64,000 bases of DNA. It comes from Amphimedon queenslandica (taxonomy: Eukaryota > Porifera > Demospongiae > Haplosclerida > Niphatidae). Location: the NCBI RefSeq assembly GCF_000090795.2, contig NW_003546423.1, positions 78,512 to 142,511 of the forward strand, in the 5' to 3' direction. The first letter of the stretch is position 1. Each line of letters starts with the position of its first letter. Both the position numbers and the translations under genes were made by a program. A model generated the notes under the pieces. It was not told the DNA's origin. It did not search any database and worked only from the letters and a program-made list of their open reading frames with translations. This document shows positions 1 through 9,829 of this stretch, one piece after another.

Positions 1-1585
1 ACTTGTACTGCCACCTCCTTCTGCTGTAGTGAGGATGAACTAGCTTATGATGACTTAGCGGTCCAAGATACTCTTGATAGAGTTTTTCAATCTCAGCAGA
101 GTCAGTAGCACTCATTAGTGTAAACTTCTGATTGTCGTCAAAAAATGACCAAGAGACAGCGTCAGCACCAGATAAATATTCAGAAATACTCTCAACGGTT
201 AATGGATAAGAACTGGAGGACATTGCACTGGCTATAGTGTTGGAGAAAGCAGCAATAGACTTAGTAGAACCATTAGGCAGAATTACCTTAAACTCTACAT
301 CAAAATGTTGCTGAATGGCTTGAAATACTTCAAGATTTTTTAATAACGGTATGAACTGACAATTGAGATACATTGATTTTGAAATGATTTGATCTTGAAG
401 CTGCTTCATGTATAATCGCACTATACTTTCGGCAATATCTACTTTATCCTTGTCACCAGAAATATGAATACCTCTTCCATCTTTTGAGGCCTTAGTAGTC
501 ACTATACTGGATAAATGGTCCTCCAATTTATGAAATTTGCGAATTGTAATTAAGTTGACAAGCGAGTCATCTTCATCTGTGACCAATTTTGAACTTTTTT
601 CGATTAAAGCTGGTAAAGAGGGCTTGTTACTGAGTTTGATGCTTACAAGTGTACCATCAAAATTCACCTTGTTAGGGATACAGGCAGCCTTTGCTTCTTC
701 ACTTGACTCAAACTTAACATATGCATAGTCAGGTTTTCCTGGTATTATGGCAGGAGTTTGAAGTACATCACCAAACTGACTGAAATATTCCTCTAGAGCC
801 TCACCTGTAACCCCACGACCACTAAGTGTTACTTTAACAGTTGACGTTTCTACTTGCTGTGCTTGTGGAGAAACAGTGTGGGGAGAAGAACCGTGATGGT
901 GTGTGATGACGGAGCGACAATGAGGAATAGAACTAGTCGTTTTTTTATAATCAGAATGTGGCTGGCTTTGAATTGATGATTCCTTTAAGTTGACTTTGGG
1001 GCATTGCCCATAAAATTCCACTTTTCTTAAAGACTCCATTGCTCTTTCTGCACCTCTTAGTGACAAAAAATTGACATAAGCATGTCCCTTATTAACTTTA
1101 AGACTTTGGTAATCTGAATAGCTACAACAAGTATGCTCCATTTCCTTCTGGGTTACATGTAGCGAAAGATTTGTCACTTTCAGAGTGTATTGCTCTTTTG
1201 TAGGAGTACTGTCTTTCCATTTACATACCACACTCACAATGGAACCAATAACTGTTGTACCATCTGTATACCTCACGGCCCTTTCGGCATCACTTTCAGT
1301 TTCATAGGTAATGAGAGCGTAAGATTCCTTAGTGGCGGGTATGATTTTGTAACTGGAAATGACCCCAAATCGGTTATAACATCTCAGTAGTTCTCTTTCA
1401 TTAGCACCTCGAGGAAGATGGTTTACTTTAATGGTGTACTGTTGTTCTGGTAATTCTGCACAAAGGCTAGCACTGGGCTTCGTTGTAATAGATTTTGGTC
1501 TAATTTGTACAGATACGTTTCTTTGTCGAGGGGACCCTGGCTTTCTTTTATCAGTAGAAGTACTTCCCGGTCTGCGCTTCTTCAT
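1..1585 (-). CDS. PARP10/14-like ADP-ribosyltransferase, copy 1 (3' end beyond window)
   Basis: An open frame runs from ATG at 1585 to the left edge with no stop, so the C-terminus is missing. The protein begins MKKRRPGS and carries three RRM-like repeats: an extra N-terminal one (EQQYTIKVNHLPRGANE), one beginning EQYTLKVTNLS, and one beginning VETSTVKVTLSG. A KH-like stretch follows (HISGDKDKVDIAESIVRLYM), then the start of a WWE domain (AVSWSFFDD) that is cut at the edge. It aligns through its length with the complete paralogue at 2479-4755, which lacks the first RRM, so the catalytic domain is expected just left of the window. Single-exon coding is seen here. Known relatives (PARP10, PARP14) attach ADP-ribose to proteins and act in stress and innate immunity; that role is inferred by family only. 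Confidence 0.85.
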   Translation of the reverse strand, partial: MKKRRPGSTSTDKRKPGSPRQRNVSVQIRPKSITTKPSASLCAELPEQQYTIKVNHLPRGANERELLRCYNRFGVISSYKIIPATKESYALITYETESDAERAVRYTDGTTVIGSIVSVVCKWKDSTPTKEQYTLKVTNLSLHVTQKEMEHTCCSYSDYQSLKVNKGHAYVNFLSLRGAERAMESLRKVEFYGQCPKVNLKESSIQSQPHSDYKKTTSSIPHCRSVITHHHGSSPHTVSPQAQQVETSTVKVTLSGRGVTGEALEEYFSQFGDVLQTPAIIPGKPDYAYVKFESSEEAKAACIPNKVNFDGTLVSIKLSNKPSLPALIEKSSKLVTDEDDSLVNLITIRKFHKLEDHLSSIVTTKASKDGRGIHISGDKDKVDIAESIVRLYMKQLQDQIISKSMYLNCQFIPLLKNLEVFQAIQQHFDVEFKVILPNGSTKSIAAFSNTIASAMSSSSYPLTVESISEYLSGADAVSWSFFDDNQKFTLMSATDSAEIEKLYQEYLGPLSHHKLVHPHYSRRRWQYK

Positions 1586-1639
1586 TTTTGTTGATAGCAA
1601 ATTAGCCGAACCTCTGAGGTGTTTCCCCAGTAATAGCGT

Positions 1640-2478
1640 CATTATGACAATGGGAAGGTACATTAATATTATTGCTATAGCTATAATGCATCACATAAAG
1701 ATTGAAATGGTGACAAAAATATTATTTGAAACTTTTCAGAAATGAAATTTCTTTAACACCTTTGGGATTTTCTCTAATAAAAAGAGAGAGAAAGGGACAA
1801 AATAGATTGAATATTCCATCAACACACTAGCTGACCATACAATCAGCTACCGATGTTCATGTAGTCTACCATACATATGTAATATTGCTTCCACAATAGA
1901 TAAATTTTCAGTTTTAGCATCAATTCTCCCTCAACACCTCTCCAAATGATCACTTAATGCTAATTAATATGCATCAATGCCATCACACCATTTTACGTGT
2001 GTGGTATATCATCCAATTTATGGCAACAAGAACATAAAATTTCCACTGTATCAACAAGTGCGGCATTAAAAGGCTTCAGACAAATGTTTTGTGATAGATT
2101 GACATGTAATTAATTGTATTATGCACCTTATCATAATTATTTTTTAGATCAGCATAATCTGTACTGCTGTACAATAAATCATGTACTACACAGTCTACAA
2201 AAATACTACTGTACCATATTAAACTGCTCTACAAACACAGGGCACAATCCCCAGGAGATTTTTAATAATTAAATTATTTAATGTGTTAGCACTGAATTAT
2301 GCAAGTGGTTTGTATATCATAAACATTTTACATAGAATGTGGTCTTTGCTAATACCAGGCTCTAAGTCTTCAAAAGAGCAAGCAATAATTATAGTGAGGC
2401 AGCTAGAGCTTCTTACATTTAATTTTTACAAAATAATTATTTTAATCAAGTTAATTTATATGTATCATTACAAAACAT
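1640..2478. other. Intergenic DNA between the two PARP copies
   Basis: AT-rich, with short inverted or simple AT stretches and no convincing coding frame on either strand. It contains the upstream region of PARP copy 1 and the 3' flank of PARP copy 2. Confidence 0.5.
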
Positions 2479-4755
2479 CTACTGAAATGTAATAAGATAA
2501 GCTGGATAGCTTTTGTCATGATCATATACAATATAGACTTGGGAAGAACCAGATAGACCATTTACACTGTCATAATCTCCACTGCCATCCTCTTTCTTTG
2601 GTGGAGTGACTAACGATTTATCACTTCCCATTGCTTTACTGTCACCAGTTAAAACAAAGGCTAAAAATATCTGTCGACCTTGGGGAGAATTAAAAGCATA
2701 GGAACCCCCAGAGTAGCTGGCATTAACTGCAAAGTACGCTCCTTTCCCCCATAAGCCTTGACCACCATAACGAAAATCAAAACCGTGCTCTGATTTGTAG
2801 ATTCTTTCCGGAGAAACTCCTCTGCTTCCGTGAAATAACCATTTCTCATTGACTTGACCATTATTCTTTTTGTGCATCCTTTTCTTGCAGAGGGCATATT
2901 TATCATACAAATATTTGTTTTGTATCCTCTCAATTTGAACAATTTTTGCCTCCGTCATGGTTTTCTTGACAGCACTCTTGACCTTAACCCACTCGGAAGA
3001 ACTTGGTGTAATATTTTTTAGCTCAATATCACTGGTCTGTGACTCCCATTCTAGAGGTCTAGGAAGTTTGTCTTGTTTCACTTTTTCTTCCAATCGTTTC
3101 TTTTCCAAAGCAAGAGATACTTTTGTTATATAATCACGATCACCAGAGAAAAGGATCTTATCATCTAATAATGGATCCACTTTTATGCAAAATAATCTTG
3201 CCAATTTAATGATTGGCTTAGCAATATTGGCACTGCAGCCTTCAAGTGTTTCCTTGATAATCATTCCTTCTAATTTCTCATGCAAACTGGCTGTAGAAGC
3301 TCGAACATCTTTTTCTAAACCATGACAGGATAGACACAGCGACAATGAATCGATTATGCGTTGCTTATTTGTTATGGTGTTTACTTGAACCATCTTATCA
3401 AAATCATACCTGTACTTCCACCCCCCTCTGATATAGGAACTTGGTGTTTGCGATCGAAGATACTTTTGATAGCGTTTTTCAATTTCAGCAGAATCGGCAG
3501 CACTCATAAATGTGAACTCGTGATCATCAAAAAATTTCCAAGAGACAGCACCAATGTCAGATACATATTCAGAAACACTCTCAATCTTAAATGGAGAAGA
3601 ACCAGAAGACATCAAACTGGATATAGTGTTGGAGAAGGTAGCAAGAGATTTAGTAGAACCATTAGGCAGAATTACATTAAACTCTACACCCAGTTGTTGC
3701 TCTATGGTTTGAAATACTTGAGGATCCTTTAATAATGGTATGAATTGACAATGGAGATACATTGACTCTGAAATAATCTGACCTTGAAGATGCTTCATGT
3801 ATGATCGCACAATACTTTCGGCCTCGTCTACTTTATCCTTGTCACCAGAAATACGCACACCTTTTGAATCTTTTGAAGATTTGGCAGTCACTGCACTAGA
3901 CAGTCGGTCCTCCAATTCATGAAGCTTGCACGTAGTAATTACATTGACGAGCGAGTTATCTTCAAATGTAACCAGCTTTGAACTTGTTGAAGCTGGTGCC
4001 TTGTTACTGAGTTTGATGATCATTACTATACCATCGAACTGCACTTTGCTTGGGTTACAGGCAGCCTTTGCTTCGTGACTTGTCTTAAAATTAACATATG
4101 CGTAGTCAGGTTTTCCTTGTATTATGGCAGGAGTTCCGCATACCTTACCAAACTGACCAAAGTATTCCTCTATGGCCTCACCTGTGATGTCATGACCACC
4201 ATGAAGTGTTACTTTAAGAGTTGTCGTTTCTACTTGCTGTGCTTGTAATTGTGGCAGAGAAACGGTGGGAGCAGGAGAATGAGATGTGAATGGCCGATAA
4301 GGAGGGATAGAACTTGTTTGTCCATAATGAGAATGTGGCTGGCTTTGAATTGTGGGTTGCTTTTTGTGCAGTTTGACTGTGGGGCATTGCCCATTAAATT
4401 CCACTTTTCTTAAACATTCCATTGCTCTTTCGGCGCCTTTTTGCGATAAAAAATTGACGTAAGCATAACCCCCATCGTTAACTTTAAGACTTTGGTAATC
4501 TGAATAGCTACCACAAACAAGCTCCATTTCCTCCTGAGTTACATCTGGTGAAAGATTTGTCACTTTCAGAGTGTATTGCTCTCCTGTAGCTGTAGGACTA
4601 GGAGGATTCCATTTGTTGGTTCCAGCTGGTCCACAGTGAGAGTGTCCTCGTGGTGATTCTGTATATCGCACATCTCTTTGTGGAGGCAGAAACGGAGGTG
4701 CAGGAGACGCCAAACTTCTTTCAGTGGTAGATCTACGACGTCTCTGCTTCTTCAT
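2479..4755 (-). CDS. PARP10/14-like mono-ADP-ribosyltransferase, copy 2 (RRM-RRM-KH-like-WWE-PARP)
   Basis: A single-exon 758-aa protein. Seen: two RRMs (about residues 60-130 and 178-252), a KH-like region (about 270-335), a WWE domain (about 405-480, with SWKFFDD and GWKYRYDFD), and a C-terminal PARP catalytic domain (about 560-758). The NAD-site residues are His642 in FHGS and Tyr674 in GKGAYFAVNASYS. The third triad position, in SSQVYIVYD, is Val740 where PARP1 has glutamate. This H-Y-V triad fits a mono-ADP-ribosylating or weakly active enzyme rather than a polymerase. The D-loop spacing is short, as in the PARP10/14 group. No macrodomain is present, unlike PARP14. The start is the first ATG after in-frame upstream sequence and matches the MKK start of the tandem paralogue. 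The likely role is antiviral or stress ADP-ribosylation, by family only. Confidence 0.92.
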   Translation of the reverse strand: MKKQRRRRSTTERSLASPAPPFLPPQRDVRYTESPRGHSHCGPAGTNKWNPPSPTATGEQYTLKVTNLSPDVTQEEMELVCGSYSDYQSLKVNDGGYAYVNFLSQKGAERAMECLRKVEFNGQCPTVKLHKKQPTIQSQPHSHYGQTSSIPPYRPFTSHSPAPTVSLPQLQAQQVETTTLKVTLHGGHDITGEAIEEYFGQFGKVCGTPAIIQGKPDYAYVNFKTSHEAKAACNPSKVQFDGIVMIIKLSNKAPASTSSKLVTFEDNSLVNVITTCKLHELEDRLSSAVTAKSSKDSKGVRISGDKDKVDEAESIVRSYMKHLQGQIISESMYLHCQFIPLLKDPQVFQTIEQQLGVEFNVILPNGSTKSLATFSNTISSLMSSGSSPFKIESVSEYVSDIGAVSWKFFDDHEFTFMSAADSAEIEKRYQKYLRSQTPSSYIRGGWKYRYDFDKMVQVNTITNKQRIIDSLSLCLSCHGLEKDVRASTASLHEKLEGMIIKETLEGCSANIAKPIIKLARLFCIKVDPLLDDKILFSGDRDYITKVSLALEKKRLEEKVKQDKLPRPLEWESQTSDIELKNITPSSSEWVKVKSAVKKTMTEAKIVQIERIQNKYLYDKYALCKKRMHKKNNGQVNEKWLFHGSRGVSPERIYKSEHGFDFRYGGQGLWGKGAYFAVNASYSGGSYAFNSPQGRQIFLAFVLTGDSKAMGSDKSLVTPPKKEDGSGDYDSVNGLSGSSQVYIVYDHDKSYPAYLITFQ

Positions 4756-4803
4756 CAGTGAGTCGACTCAAAATAATCCTCGAAAATTCGAAATTATTCA
4801 AAT

Positions 4804-4823
4804 CATAGACCCTAGGGTCTATG
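4804..4823. promoter_or_regulatory. Perfect 20-bp palindrome upstream of PARP copy 2
   Basis: CATAGACCCTAGGGTCTATG is a perfect inverted repeat centred about 58 bp upstream of the PARP start at 4755. A shorter palindrome, GAGTCGACTC, lies between it and the ATG. It is a plausible dimeric-factor site in the promoter or 5' leader. No matching palindrome was seen upstream of PARP copy 1. Function is inference from position and symmetry only. Confidence 0.35.
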
Positions 4824-5551
4824 TTCAAATTAATGGAATCCGACGAGCGAATAGTTACGTCACACGGGATTATGAATAATGAATATCATTATACAAAGAT
4901 TTTTATCATGCATGTACAGTAGAATGTATATCTGTGTAAAATGATTTTGAATCAGGAATTGCTGACAAACACTGACAAAATAAAGGGTCATCTGAATTCT
5001 AAATTGGACAAGTCGTGAGACTGCGTCCAAAGATCACTCATGATTCTTCAGTAATGATATCTATCTCTCTAACAACAGAATACCAAAGCACAGTGACTAT
5101 AAAAAATAAAGAGACAGAGAGACAGAGAGAAAGAGATCAACACACTAACCCTATAAATCTACACCATACAATTACTATTGTATTCGTGTACAGTATGTAA
5201 CATTATAATAATTGCAATGAATTTGGTCGACGACCATGTACTATCTATAGTACATTGGAATGAATACATAAAAATATGCTTGCACATGTATGATGCATGC
5301 ATACATGTATCTACATGTATGAAAATGGCTTTAATGTTCTTGTAAATGACTTCAAATAATATATTATATACAAATGAACCAAAAAATGCCTTAAGAAAAA
5401 ATTAAACCAAAAAAAGATCAATGATATTATTGTTCATGGATAGACAATGTGTTGTCAATTATGACAATAAATCTAAGAAAAAGGGACCTATGAAAAAAGT
5501 AGTGTAACCAAAAAAAGTCAAAAAAGTTAAAGAAAAATCATAAATCATTGT
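4824..5551. other. Intergenic; 3' flank of unknown-family copy A
   Basis: No gene seen. The stretch from about 5325 to 5551 is closely similar to 19380-19610 downstream of copy D (for example AATGGCTTTAATGTTCTTG), showing that A and D were duplicated with their 3' flanks. A purine-rich GAGACAGAGA run lies near 5110. Confidence 0.6.
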
Positions 5552-6598
5552 TCATGGATATACAACAGTAACAGTCCTAACTTCCCAGTTACCCCACCAG
5601 CCATGAGAATCTTTATTCCAGTTGAAATGACAGTTTATCCTGTTGCCAAAGTTGTCTTCCACAACAAAATCAACACACTCGAAATCATTATATTTTCCAG
5701 AACCATCATACATATATAGTGACGTACTATGCGCCATTAGCATAGCTATTCCCTCATTCCAAGCTTCCTCAACTTGGGCAGAAGTAAGATTTAAAGAGTC
5801 ATCACAACAATCACAGTGAAGTACATTTTTATCACCAGTGTCACAAGGCATGTCCTGCTTGACCATTTCCTTAGAGTAGTATGTATGGCCTGGTTTAGCA
5901 ACTCTTATTTTTTCTGTTTGTTTGTATTCAATAAAAGCACCCAACTTATGGCCTTCACTAGAGTGCATCATTGAAACCCACGTCTTATTAGCAAACGCAG
6001 ATGCACAAAACTTTATTCCCTTGTAATCAACCAATTTAACCAACTTTTGCACATCAGGAAAGACACTGTCCTTGTACTTCAATGCACGGAGTTGATTGCA
6101 AGAAGTTGCTGCTTTATCGACAATTTCCACATTGCTACTTATAGCAGAGAACTTTTCAACGGTAACAGTAACTGGTGTACTGGTACTGGTCTCTTCCTTA
6201 CCCAGCTTAGCTATCCACCTGTGCTCTCCCTCACTGGCAACAGGCACAGTGAAATATAACGGAACTCTTATATCTGAAAGAATCCCTGGTATACTGTTAC
6301 CAGCGTGGTCTATATCGTGATGAAAATTGTTCCCTTCTGTAGATTTTTTCCATTTACTTGTGTCAAGTATTACTTTACCATCATCCAAAGTGTATATAAC
6401 AACATTTTCCTGTACGTATCCTTTTATCTGCTCCCGTATTTCATCGTCTGTATCTTCATTGTAGTTGACCGAAACAAATACACTGACCTGCATTGCACCA
6501 TTAGCATAGACTCTGGTGTCTTGCCTGTCACTGAATTCATCAGTATATATATTTACCAGTATGATCAGGGCCGGATTAAAAGCTGTCATTGTAAACAT
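5552..6598 (-). CDS. Unknown-family copy A, intronless 348-aa protein
   Basis: Family not recognised. The protein starts MFTMTAFNPALIILVNIY, then has a beta-rich N-terminal half around NGAMQVSVFVSVNYN, SDIRVPLYFTVP and EGEHRWIAKLG. A middle block follows (VFPDVQKLVKLVDYKGIKF, then SEGHKLGAFIEY) and a C-terminal block (AWNEGIAMLM, VEDNFGNRINCHFNW, then HGWWGNWEV). A Cys cluster HCDCC at about residue 265 is shared only with copy D. No signal peptide or membrane helix is apparent. The ATG used is the one conserved in all promoter-bearing copies; the upstream frame here lacks the alternative ATG of copies C and D. A TATAAAAG box lies 67 bp upstream. The cadence of the N-terminal half recalls bacterial proteins of unknown function, but this is a memory-based impression needing a profile search. 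Confidence 0.8.
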   Translation of the reverse strand: MFTMTAFNPALIILVNIYTDEFSDRQDTRVYANGAMQVSVFVSVNYNEDTDDEIREQIKGYVQENVVIYTLDDGKVILDTSKWKKSTEGNNFHHDIDHAGNSIPGILSDIRVPLYFTVPVASEGEHRWIAKLGKEETSTSTPVTVTVEKFSAISSNVEIVDKAATSCNQLRALKYKDSVFPDVQKLVKLVDYKGIKFCASAFANKTWVSMMHSSEGHKLGAFIEYKQTEKIRVAKPGHTYYSKEMVKQDMPCDTGDKNVLHCDCCDDSLNLTSAQVEEAWNEGIAMLMAHSTSLYMYDGSGKYNDFECVDFVVEDNFGNRINCHFNWNKDSHGWWGNWEVRTVTVVYP

Positions 6599-6664
6599 TT
6601 TGTCTCTTTTACACTGGAAAGGTTTATTCCTAACCAGTCCTATCTACTGCAAATGGTCTCATTA

Positions 6665-6672
6665 CTTTTATA
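6665..6672 (-). promoter_or_regulatory. TATA box of copy A
   Basis: TATAAAAG on the minus strand, 67 bp from the ATG at 6598. The same octamer sits at exactly the same distance in copies C, D and E, followed upstream by a conserved block with GAGGAGGAAAG-type purine sequence. Confidence 0.6.
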
Positions 6673-6679
6673 CGGCAGT

Positions 6680-8100
6680 AAGAGGAGGAAAGAGGAAGGA
6701 AACATGTTCCTCTGATTCATAATTCTCATGGACAAAGAATTGTAAGATAATTCATTTTCTCTATCAGACAAATTAAGCACTAGATTAGTCTGTGACTATA
6801 CTGTACAGGTCAAACAAACTCTCTTTTATTTACTAAGTTGACACTTCATTAGTCTCTCAGTATAGACTGTGCAAATATCAAAAAGGCAAGGAACCTAGCT
6901 CATGGCTATGAGAAACTTAATGCTGTGAGTGTGTCAAAACTCTGTTCAATAAACACTCTTTTATCATTAAATAAATGTATATGCCTTTTAATATAGGCAA
7001 TGTTTAAAAAAAGGAAATGAATTCCTCATTACCCAACTTAGATCTACATGCATTTACTAATGGCTGCAAATTCTATATTTTGTACCTGCTGTACCTGAAC
7101 GTGTATTAATCATTGCGTATGGACATTGTGATTTGTGACATACTTGTAAGTACTGTAATTTTGGAGGAGAGTAATTTTGGTGAAGGGCTAAAATTTTGGT
7201 GATTGGTGAGCTTTAATTTGGTGGATTTGTGGCCATGTGCCTTTATAATGGTATAAATGGCAGGTTTAAATTTAATTAATTTTGGTAAAGGGCTAATGAA
7301 ACTAGAGGTGGGTGATGTGATACCAAAGTACTCTGATACCAGGCCTCCAATACCAAGTACTTGATACCAAATCCTAGCATTGAGTAGAGTAGTGACCACA
7401 CCTACCACACCTTTGACATCACAACGGTCCATTTATAATTTCAAAAATTGTAGCTAATTTTTTTAAATTTTGTTTGGCCAGACTAGTTAATAACTTCTAT
7501 GCACAGTAGCTGGCTACTCATTCAGTATTTGATACTACCAAAACTGATACTCAGACTACTTGGTATCGGTATCAATTCCAAATTTCTTCTATTGTCCACC
7601 TCTAATTTAAACTCCAAATTTGCCAAAAACTATCCACTTCAAAATTACCCACTATATTAAAAGCAACATTGACAAAACTAACAACTTATTAATTTTAGCT
7701 AGACTAAACAATGTGTGAATATGTCTGGCTCATCACAAAATAAGAGAATAGCTCACCACTCCTGATAGACACAAGTGTGCATGCAGTGTGCACTTTTCCT
7801 CACAACAGAGTTTTAATTAGCAACTGAAGATACATGTAATTCAAAATCAGCATGCAGTGCTATACTTAATATTGTTTCATATTGTGGCAATGTACACATT
7901 TTGTTTATAATAATTATTTTAATTTTTTGACTGACCATTTCCCAAGGCTCCTCCTTGGTACTCTTATAACAGGCTACAGCAGCAGTGGAGGGGTTGTGAG
8001 AATGGATATGATCCTTTCCTAAGAAATTTACAAGTAGCACACATGTAATGATGTAATAAGCAAAAGATGAGAGAATTTTCTACACACTCTCCTGTATAAC
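6680..8100. repeat. Duplicated 5' flank of copy A (paralogous with 12,100-13,560)
   Basis: Long near-colinear similarity to the region upstream of copy C. Shared landmarks include ACACAAGTGTGCATGCAGTG (7770 and 13,083) and ACTAGATTAGTCT near the promoters. A shorter part also recurs upstream of copy B (9,720-10,150). It marks the unit of segmental duplication that made the cluster. The intervening 7150-7640 differs by insertion of AATTTTGG-rich foldback-like sequence. No gene is supported, apart from an exon-like patch near 7938-8022. Confidence 0.7.
7938..8022 (-). other. Exon-like relic shared with 13,270-13,353
   Basis: A stretch bounded by an acceptor-like TTTCTTAG and a donor-like GTCAGT can be read as GKDHIHSHNPSTAAV...EEPWEM. 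The paralogous stretch reads GKDYIHSHNPSTAAV...KEPLEM without a stop. The HxHNP pattern is loosely like FLYWCH/MULE-type zinc fingers, so a transposon remnant is possible. No flanking exons were found. Confidence 0.25.
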
Positions 8101-8748
8101 TCTCACCCAAATTACTTGTCAATATAGGCTGTCAGTTAACATTCTGTCATTATCCTATTAGGTACAGTGTATAAAAAATTAATAATGAAGCATACATGGA
8201 CATACAGTATACATACAACAACCTACATGTACATTGTAAAATGAAAATGTGAGTGAAAGTTATGCAATTAGGGGACTCAGGGCTTCCCTAGTCAGGCGTG
8301 GCCACCTAACTAGGGTTTTCCACAAAGCATGCTAAGGGAGCTGACAAGCACTGCAATACACTAGCTACATGGAGCAGCTTTAGGATTTCAAATTGAATTG
8401 GAATCAGCTCAGTATCAGAATCAATGGTAGTGAGTACTGAATGAGCTACTGTGCAGTGTGCATGTGCAAATTAATTATCAAGGAAACACCATTATAAATT
8501 ATAAAAGGGTGTATATTACCCCATTATGACATGTGGTAAGGCATGGTCATTTTATTCTATTTGATACCAAAATTTAGTATTGATTCCTGGTAATAGATAA
8601 TTAGTTATTGGTTTGCCCACCATTATTCTACATTGCTTGTGAATATGTAACAGCTATATTCAATTAATTAATAACTTTTAATTAGGAAAAAGGCCTAAAT
8701 ATATTATTAACAGGTTATAGAGTTATGTAATTATCTTCAATGTATGAT
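8101..8748. other. Intergenic, repeat-rich
   Basis: No gene seen. Contains a fragment with AGTCAGGCGTGG near 8290, the same terminal sequence as the foldback element at 47,300, and fragments of the dispersed GGAATCAGCTCA repeat. Its right part is the 3' flank of copy B. Confidence 0.45.
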
Positions 8749-9819
8749 TCAAGGGTATACAACTGTAACAGAAGAAACAGCCCAAAATCCCCAATAGTCA
8801 CCAACATCCCAGTTAATTCCAACTTTCATCCTGCAACCGAAGGTGTCTTCAATTACAAAATCATTCATCAAATAATCATAATCATACCAACGATAATCAC
8901 CATAGAATTGCCGATACAACCTTACAGACCAATCACGCACCTGCACCATAAGTATTCCCTCATTCCAGGCCTCCTTAATATAGTAAGGATCAAACTCTAA
9001 GGTGTTGTCTAAGCAGCTACAAACAACCTTGTTATAAACGCCACTGTTCTCACCAAGATCATGTTTCTCCATTTGGTCTGGCAAGTGTTGATCCCCAGAA
9101 TTGGCTATTTTGATGTTACTCGTAACTCCATATTCAACAAAAACACCCAACTTGTGTCCTTTGGTAGACTTTGACATTGAGACCCATGAATTGCCACCTG
9201 ATCCAAAGAACTTCATTCCTTTGTACTCGACTAATTTAACCAATTTCTGTGCATCTGGTAACACATCATCGTTGTACTTCAGCACGTACATCAAATTACA
9301 ATGAATAGATGTGTCTTTTTTGTTTGCAAGTATTAGATCACCTTTAGAAACATGGAATGATTTAACAGTGATAGTAAGTGGTGTATCATCATTGGTCTGC
9401 TTGCCATCCAGCTTAGCGATCCACCTGTGCTCTCCTTCAGCAGTACAAGCTGGTACAGTAAAATATAACAGAGCTCTTACATCTGAAATCATTTTAGGAG
9501 GCCTTGATACATTTCTGTTAGTAGCATGGTCTATATCGTGATGATAACCATTATCAATTGTAGATCTTTGCCATTGAACATTTTCTCCATAATTCAATGA
9601 ATATATATCGACATTATCTTGCACGTATGCTATTATATCTTCTTCACTTGCTTCTCGATTGTAGTTGACTGAAACAAATACACTGACCTGCATCACACCA
9701 TTATTATAGACACTGATGTCATAGGAGGAGGAAAGAAGAAGAAACATGTTCCTCTGATTTATAATTCTCATGGACCAAAAATATATATTGTATAATAATT
9801 CATTTTCTCTATCAGACAA
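8749..9819 (-). CDS. Unknown-family copy B, 5'-truncated and promoter-less
   Basis: Residues from about 34 onward (SVYNNGVMQVSVFVSVNYN to the end) align with copies A and C and contain no stop or frameshift. The DIDHA, GEHRWIAKLDG, GHKLGVFVEYG, AWNEGILMV and EDTFGCRMK blocks are present. The first 25-30 residues of the family and the TATA box are gone: after the codons for DIS the sequence jumps into what is upstream promoter sequence in the other copies (AGGAGGAAAG near 9725). The apparent start MSDRENELLY is translated promoter flank, not family protein. It is therefore a 5'-deleted copy, probably a young pseudogene, unless a new promoter and start have been gained. The Cys cluster is CSC instead of HCDCC. 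Confidence 0.6.
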   Translation of the reverse strand: MSDRENELLYNIYFWSMRIINQRNMFLLLSSSYDISVYNNGVMQVSVFVSVNYNREASEEDIIAYVQDNVDIYSLNYGENVQWQRSTIDNGYHHDIDHATNRNVSRPPKMISDVRALLYFTVPACTAEGEHRWIAKLDGKQTNDDTPLTITVKSFHVSKGDLILANKKDTSIHCNLMYVLKYNDDVLPDAQKLVKLVEYKGMKFFGSGGNSWVSMSKSTKGHKLGVFVEYGVTSNIKIANSGDQHLPDQMEKHDLGENSGVYNKVVCSCLDNTLEFDPYYIKEAWNEGILMVQVRDWSVRLYRQFYGDYRWYDYDYLMNDFVIEDTFGCRMKVGINWDVGDYWGFWAVSSVTVVYP

Positions 9820-9829
9820 ATTAAATACT

